17,913 nucleotides of DNA from Armatimonadaceae bacterium (GTDB taxonomy: Bacteria > Armatimonadota > Armatimonadia > Armatimonadales > Armatimonadaceae). Below the pieces are notes generated by a model. It had not been told where the DNA came from and searched no databases. It was given only the letters and a program-made list of their open reading frames with translations. The position numbers and the translations under genes are program-made. The stretch is from positions 1 through 17,913 of the forward strand of contig JAUJNC010000140.1 of NCBI GenBank assembly GCA_030446525.1, written 5' to 3'. Below, piece by piece: positions 15,000 to 17,913 of the stretch (position 1 is the stretch's first letter; each line of letters starts with the position of its first letter).

Positions 15000-17588
15000 T
15001 CAGGATATGGTAATGGTGTTCCGGGTTGTTTCTGGCCCAGACCTTCTGGTCCTTGAAGGTGAACTCGTAAGGGACGACGCCCTTTTCATGACGCCGGCCG
15101 GCACGTTCTCGATGAACACCTCGCCGCCCGTCACCGGTTTTGTAGGCCGCCCCTTGATCCAGAACTCGCGCATCGCCAGGGCCGCAACGCGGTCGCCCTC
15201 GACCACGGTGTAGTACTCGAAATCGTTCTGGAACTCTTCAAGCAGCACGACGGGAGCCGTGCCATCCACCACCTTGAAAAGCGACTGATCGAGCTTGAGC
15301 GGGATGTTGTCGAAGAAGGCGTAGTTGAACAGGACCCGGCTCACCGCGCCGCCGATGGTGATGGTTTTCGTGACCTTGTACTTTTTGCCGGGCGGGAAGA
15401 AGATGCTGGCTTTGCCGGAGTCCATCGCCCTCTGGATGGCCGCTGTGTCATCGGCCTGGCCGTCGCCGACGGCCCCGTACCCGTCCACAAAGGCCCAGTC
15501 CGACGGGTCGTCGCTCCACGCAACGTCAGGCGTCTCTTTGACCGGCAGGTTCAGAGTTCGGCCCGGCGTTTCGTCCCACAATTTCTGCACGCCGTGCGAG
15601 GAGTACTCGGTCACGTCGCTGCCGGAAACGTTGGAACCTTGGTCGTTGATGGCGGTCGCGTAGCCGCGTGTCCGCACGTTGCGCACAAGCAAAGCTGCCT
15701 GATTGGCGTCCCCGCCCGGATTGATGATGGCCGAAACGGCGTCGCTGCCCCCGTTCAGCTCGGAATCCAGAAGGACGACCTGGCCTTCCCGGAGGTTGAC
15801 GAGCGCCGGAACGGCGTTGTTGCTGATCAGCTTGCGAAAGGACGCGCTGGCGCCGTCGACAAGAACGCCGACTTTGTTCTGGTTATTCAGTTCGACGTAC
15901 TCGAAGAACATATCGGAGGACGGCAAAAAGATGCCCGTATCGAACCCGTCCACGGTGATGTGATGCAGATAGGTCGGCCCGCCCTGGTCAACAATGTCCA
16001 GACCTTTGCTGCCGCTCCCGTCCCCGGATCGGATCGTCACATACCGGAGCGTGCCGCCGTTGGAGGCGCTGAACCGAATCCCGATGGCCGCCGGATTGCC
16101 CGCCCCGGTGTCCACGGTCAGGTTGGCGACGCGGATGGCGAACGCGATGTTCGAGTTGCCCTCCTTGATGGTCGAGAGCACCGGCCCGGCGAAGGCGAGG
16201 TTATCGCGGAGTTTGATGACCACGCCGTTTCGGCTTTGCCCCTGGATACGCACGTACTGGTTCGCCTCGACCTTGTACTTGGGATCCTTGACGCTCCTCC
16301 TGTAGGTCAGCGTGTCGCTGACCAGATAAGCGCCATTGGGAAGGTAGCAGATGTTCTTTTGCGTTCTGGCATCATCAAGACAGTGGATCAGGGCCTGCGT
16401 GTCGTCGGTTTTGCCATCCCCTTTGGCGTTGTAGGGCGCCTTCGTCACGTCCAGTACCCCGGCGCCAGTGGGATAAACGATGTTTTCCTCGGCGTTGCCG
16501 CTGTTGCTCAGCCCGACAGCCATTCCGTTTTCAGTCCCCGGAGAACGCGTGTCCTTTCCCCGTTGTTCTTTGCCGGCGGTTCCGCCCGGCGCCACGTCCG
16601 CGTAGGTGGCCTTCTCGTTGCCGCCGCGCACCGCGTCGAAGTACACCACGCGTGCGGCGTGGTCGCTCGTCCCTTCGTACTTGTACAAACCGATGCCCAT
16701 GTAATTGCCGACTTGGTCGTTGAAGCCGAGGCTGATGTCGTGCTGGTTTACGACCTTTTTGCCGTCCATCCAGATTTCCAGCAAGCCCTTGCCCCACGGG
16801 TCCCACTTGACGTGCCACACGAAGTCCACCCAGCGATCCTTGGGCGTCGGGCCGAGGGAAGTACGCTTGCGATCCCAGTCGCGCCAGCCGTCGGGCGTGA
16901 GGGCGCGGGTGTCGTAAATCCAGCTGACACTCAGTTCGTCGTTCTTGTTGGAAAGCGTCAGCGGCGGGTTGGTCCATGCCTCGCCCTTGTCGGGGGTTGA
17001 GTGCCACTGCACGAGGATTTCGGCCTTGGAGTCTTTTTGCATCCCGTCGGCAGGGCAGTACATCGAGAAACCCCACCAGACCTCTTCGCGGCAGGTCGGC
17101 TCCTTGGCCGTGAACAGGCTCGCCTTTTTGGACACGTTGGAGCCTTTCTTGTAGTTTTTCGCCTGCCACTCGAAACGCATGGCGTACTTGCCAGCCCGAA
17201 CCGGCGACGTGACCGCCTTTGCGGAGTAGTCACTCTGGTTCATGCTTTGTGCCCACTCCGGCGCGCCCGCGACGGTTCCCGCCCTGCTGCCCGAATTGTT
17301 CTTCGCGCGCCAGCCGCCCGCCTCGAAATCGTCCTCCCAGATCAGGTTTTTGCGCTCGCCGCGCACGAAGCCCGTGAAGTCCAGCAGGGAGCCTTTCTTT
17401 ACAACGGGCGTCTGCCGGGGATGCTTGTCAAAAGAGGCGGCGACGGGGGCGATCCTTACGTCCAGCACACGCGCGCCGCCCGGATAGAGGATGTTTTCCG
17501 CGCTGACCGTGGACAGAGAACTGTTGAACACAAGCGAAAGAGCGGCCGGTGCGATAAGCGCCTTGATGTGCTTGGACGGCGATGCCAT
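15000..17588 (-). CDS. Secreted polysaccharide lyase domain fused to a double beta-helix
   Basis: ATG 17588 follows GGAG with 8-nt spacing. The signal peptide (LIAPAALSLVFNSSLSTVSA) ends at residue 30. Residues about 80-335 form a jelly-roll of the Polysacc_lyase (PF14099, heparin lyase I-like) type: WEDDFEAGGW, CREEVWWGFSMYCPADGM, ILVQWHSTPDKGEAWTNPPL, RWVDFVWHVKW, GLLEIWMDGKKVV, YMGIGLYKYEG. From residue 368 two Pectate_lyase_3 beta-helix units follow (DGKTDDTQALIHCL with YLPNGAYLVSDTL; QADDTAAIQRAM with FFPPGKKYKVTKTI) joined by TLNLPVKETP near residue 680. The beta-helix start ENI.YP.GA.VLDV appears twice, at 31-44 and 368-381, flanking the lyase domain. The ORF ends at TGA 15000 after a late frameshift; the homologous tail continues to 14643. 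The likely role is depolymerising an acidic polysaccharide outside the cytoplasm. Confidence 0.8.
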   Translation of the reverse strand: MASPSKHIKALIAPAALSLVFNSSLSTVSAENILYPGGARVLDVRIAPVAASFDKHPRQTPVVKKGSLLDFTGFVRGERKNLIWEDDFEAGGWRAKNNSGSRAGTVAGAPEWAQSMNQSDYSAKAVTSPVRAGKYAMRFEWQAKNYKKGSNVSKKASLFTAKEPTCREEVWWGFSMYCPADGMQKDSKAEILVQWHSTPDKGEAWTNPPLTLSNKNDELSVSWIYDTRALTPDGWRDWDRKRTSLGPTPKDRWVDFVWHVKWDPWGKGLLEIWMDGKKVVNQHDISLGFNDQVGNYMGIGLYKYEGTSDHAARVVYFDAVRGGNEKATYADVAPGGTAGKEQRGKDTRSPGTENGMAVGLSNSGNAEENIVYPTGAGVLDVTKAPYNAKGDGKTDDTQALIHCLDDARTQKNICYLPNGAYLVSDTLTYRRSVKDPKYKVEANQYVRIQGQSRNGVVIKLRDNLAFAGPVLSTIKEGNSNIAFAIRVANLTVDTGAGNPAAIGIRFSASNGGTLRYVTIRSGDGSGSKGLDIVDQGGPTYLHHITVDGFDTGIFLPSSDMFFEYVELNNQNKVGVLVDGASASFRKLISNNAVPALVNLREGQVVLLDSELNGGSDAVSAIINPGGDANQAALLVRNVRTRGYATAINDQGSNVSGSDVTEYSSHGVQKLWDETPGRTLNLPVKETPDVAWSDDPSDWAFVDGYGAVGDGQADDTAAIQRAMDSGKASIFFPPGKKYKVTKTITIGGAVSRVLFNYAFFDNIPLKLDQSLFKVVDGTAPVVLLEEFQNDFEYYTVVEGDRVAALAMREFWIKGRPTKPVTGGEVFIENVPAGVMKRASSLTSSPSRTRRSGPETTRNTITIS

Positions 17589-17610
17589 GATGCTGACTCC
17601 TCAGGAGATC

Positions 17611-17686
17611 AGGCCTCTTGCCAATGTCTCGCACACCTATCGGGGACGCATCGCGGCATCCCTAAACGGACAGAAACAAGAGGCCT
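17611..17686 (-). promoter_or_regulatory. Nested hairpin between prepilin and lyase genes
   Basis: Perfect 10-bp arms AGGCCTCTTG (17611-17620) and CAAGAGGCCT (17677-17686) enclose 56 nt. Inside lies a second stem, GGGACGC (17643-17649) with GCATCCC (17656-17662), around a 6-nt loop. The structure fills most of the 110-bp gap after the prepilin stop and ends 22 nt before ATG 17588, just upstream of that gene's ribosome-binding site. It may be an mRNA stability or attenuation element that sets the prepilin-to-enzyme ratio; no T-tract typical of a terminator follows. Confidence 0.5.
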
Positions 17687-17698
17687 AATGAGAGCGGA

Positions 17699-17913
17699 TC
17701 AATCCTGGTCCGACATCGTCCAGATGTTGCCGGGGCGCTGGACCGACTTGGCGATGTTGGTGAACTTGGCGTGGCCGTCCATGAACATGATGTTGGCCCA
17801 CCGCTCGTTGCGGCTGGCGTTGCTGGCGGCGCCGGTGTGGCGCCGGCCGTCCACCTGATTGGTCACATTGGTGACGCCGTACGCCGCGTCGCCCCCGCCG
17901 GACATGCCCCACG
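17699..17913 (-). CDS. Prepilin C-terminus with H-X9-DG region (partial)
   Basis: The gene enters from beyond the window and ends at TGA 17699-17701. Visible are GGGDAAYGVTNVTNQVDG, RRHTGAASNASRNERWANIM and FMDGHAKFTN, then WTMSDQD. The histidine followed by a variable stretch and (F/M)MDGHAK is the C-terminal signature of pseudopilins of this group, matching FCFLDGHAKS in the prepilin at 6425-7278. It lies 110 bp upstream of the lyase/beta-helix gene on the same strand and is probably co-transcribed with it. Start and prepilin signal are outside the window. Confidence 0.75.
   Translation of the reverse strand, partial: WGMSGGGDAAYGVTNVTNQVDGRRHTGAASNASRNERWANIMFMDGHAKFTNIAKSVQRPGNIWTMSDQD

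Noticed and set aside
15594..17000. Long plus-strand open frame of 468 codons
   Set aside because: It is antisense to the lyase/beta-helix gene, which has a signal peptide, a ribosome-binding site and clear domains. The antisense product shows no recognisable motif; high GC explains the open frame.

Overview
The window most likely comes from a GC-rich bacterium of the phylum Armatimonadota. The main reason is a set of prepilin-like proteins whose N-termini read FTL(V/I)ELLVVIAII, then [18 protein letters not shown], then a (Y/K)QDYDET(F/L)P block. To my knowledge this form is typical of that phylum. Where the C-terminus is present it carries a histidine-rich stretch and a DGHAK motif (the H-X9-DG type). 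No rRNA, tRNA or CRISPR array was seen.

Layout. Positions 1-524 are non-coding, with tandem repeats and hairpins, followed by a gene-end remnant (525-671). Positions 694-3105 hold a secreted beta-helix carbohydrate-active enzyme and, 6 bp downstream, a prepilin gene cut by an IS5-family element (3106-3965). An IS630-family element follows directly (about 3968-5103); its two reading frames are joined by a textbook -1 slippery site. Positions 5167-8913 form a second module: promoter with two operators, a frameshifted LacI-type regulator, a frameshifted prepilin, and an intact secreted DUF5060/apiosidase-like glycoside hydrolase. A second copy of the promoter/operator module (9009-9055) leads into a prepilin 3' fragment. 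A further prepilin 5' half follows and is cut by an IS1182-family element (9964-11658). The rest lies on the minus strand and looks like one operon read right to left: a prepilin C-terminus (17913-17699), a large fusion of a polysaccharide-lyase domain with a double beta-helix (17588 to about 14643), a frameshifted large protein of unknown function (14609 to about 12970), and a frameshifted FAD-dependent oxidoreductase (12969-11659) ending at the IS1182 end.

Together this looks like an IS-damaged polysaccharide-degradation island in which each secreted enzyme sits next to its own prepilin, with at least one module under a LacI-type repressor. Pairing of pseudopilins with enzymes, the duplicated operator module, and the lyase domain inserted into a beta-helix protein are the most interesting points.

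Caution: many genes carry single-base indels, often in short homopolymers, while three long genes are almost clean. The indels may be real decay or uncorrected read errors; the sequence alone cannot decide.
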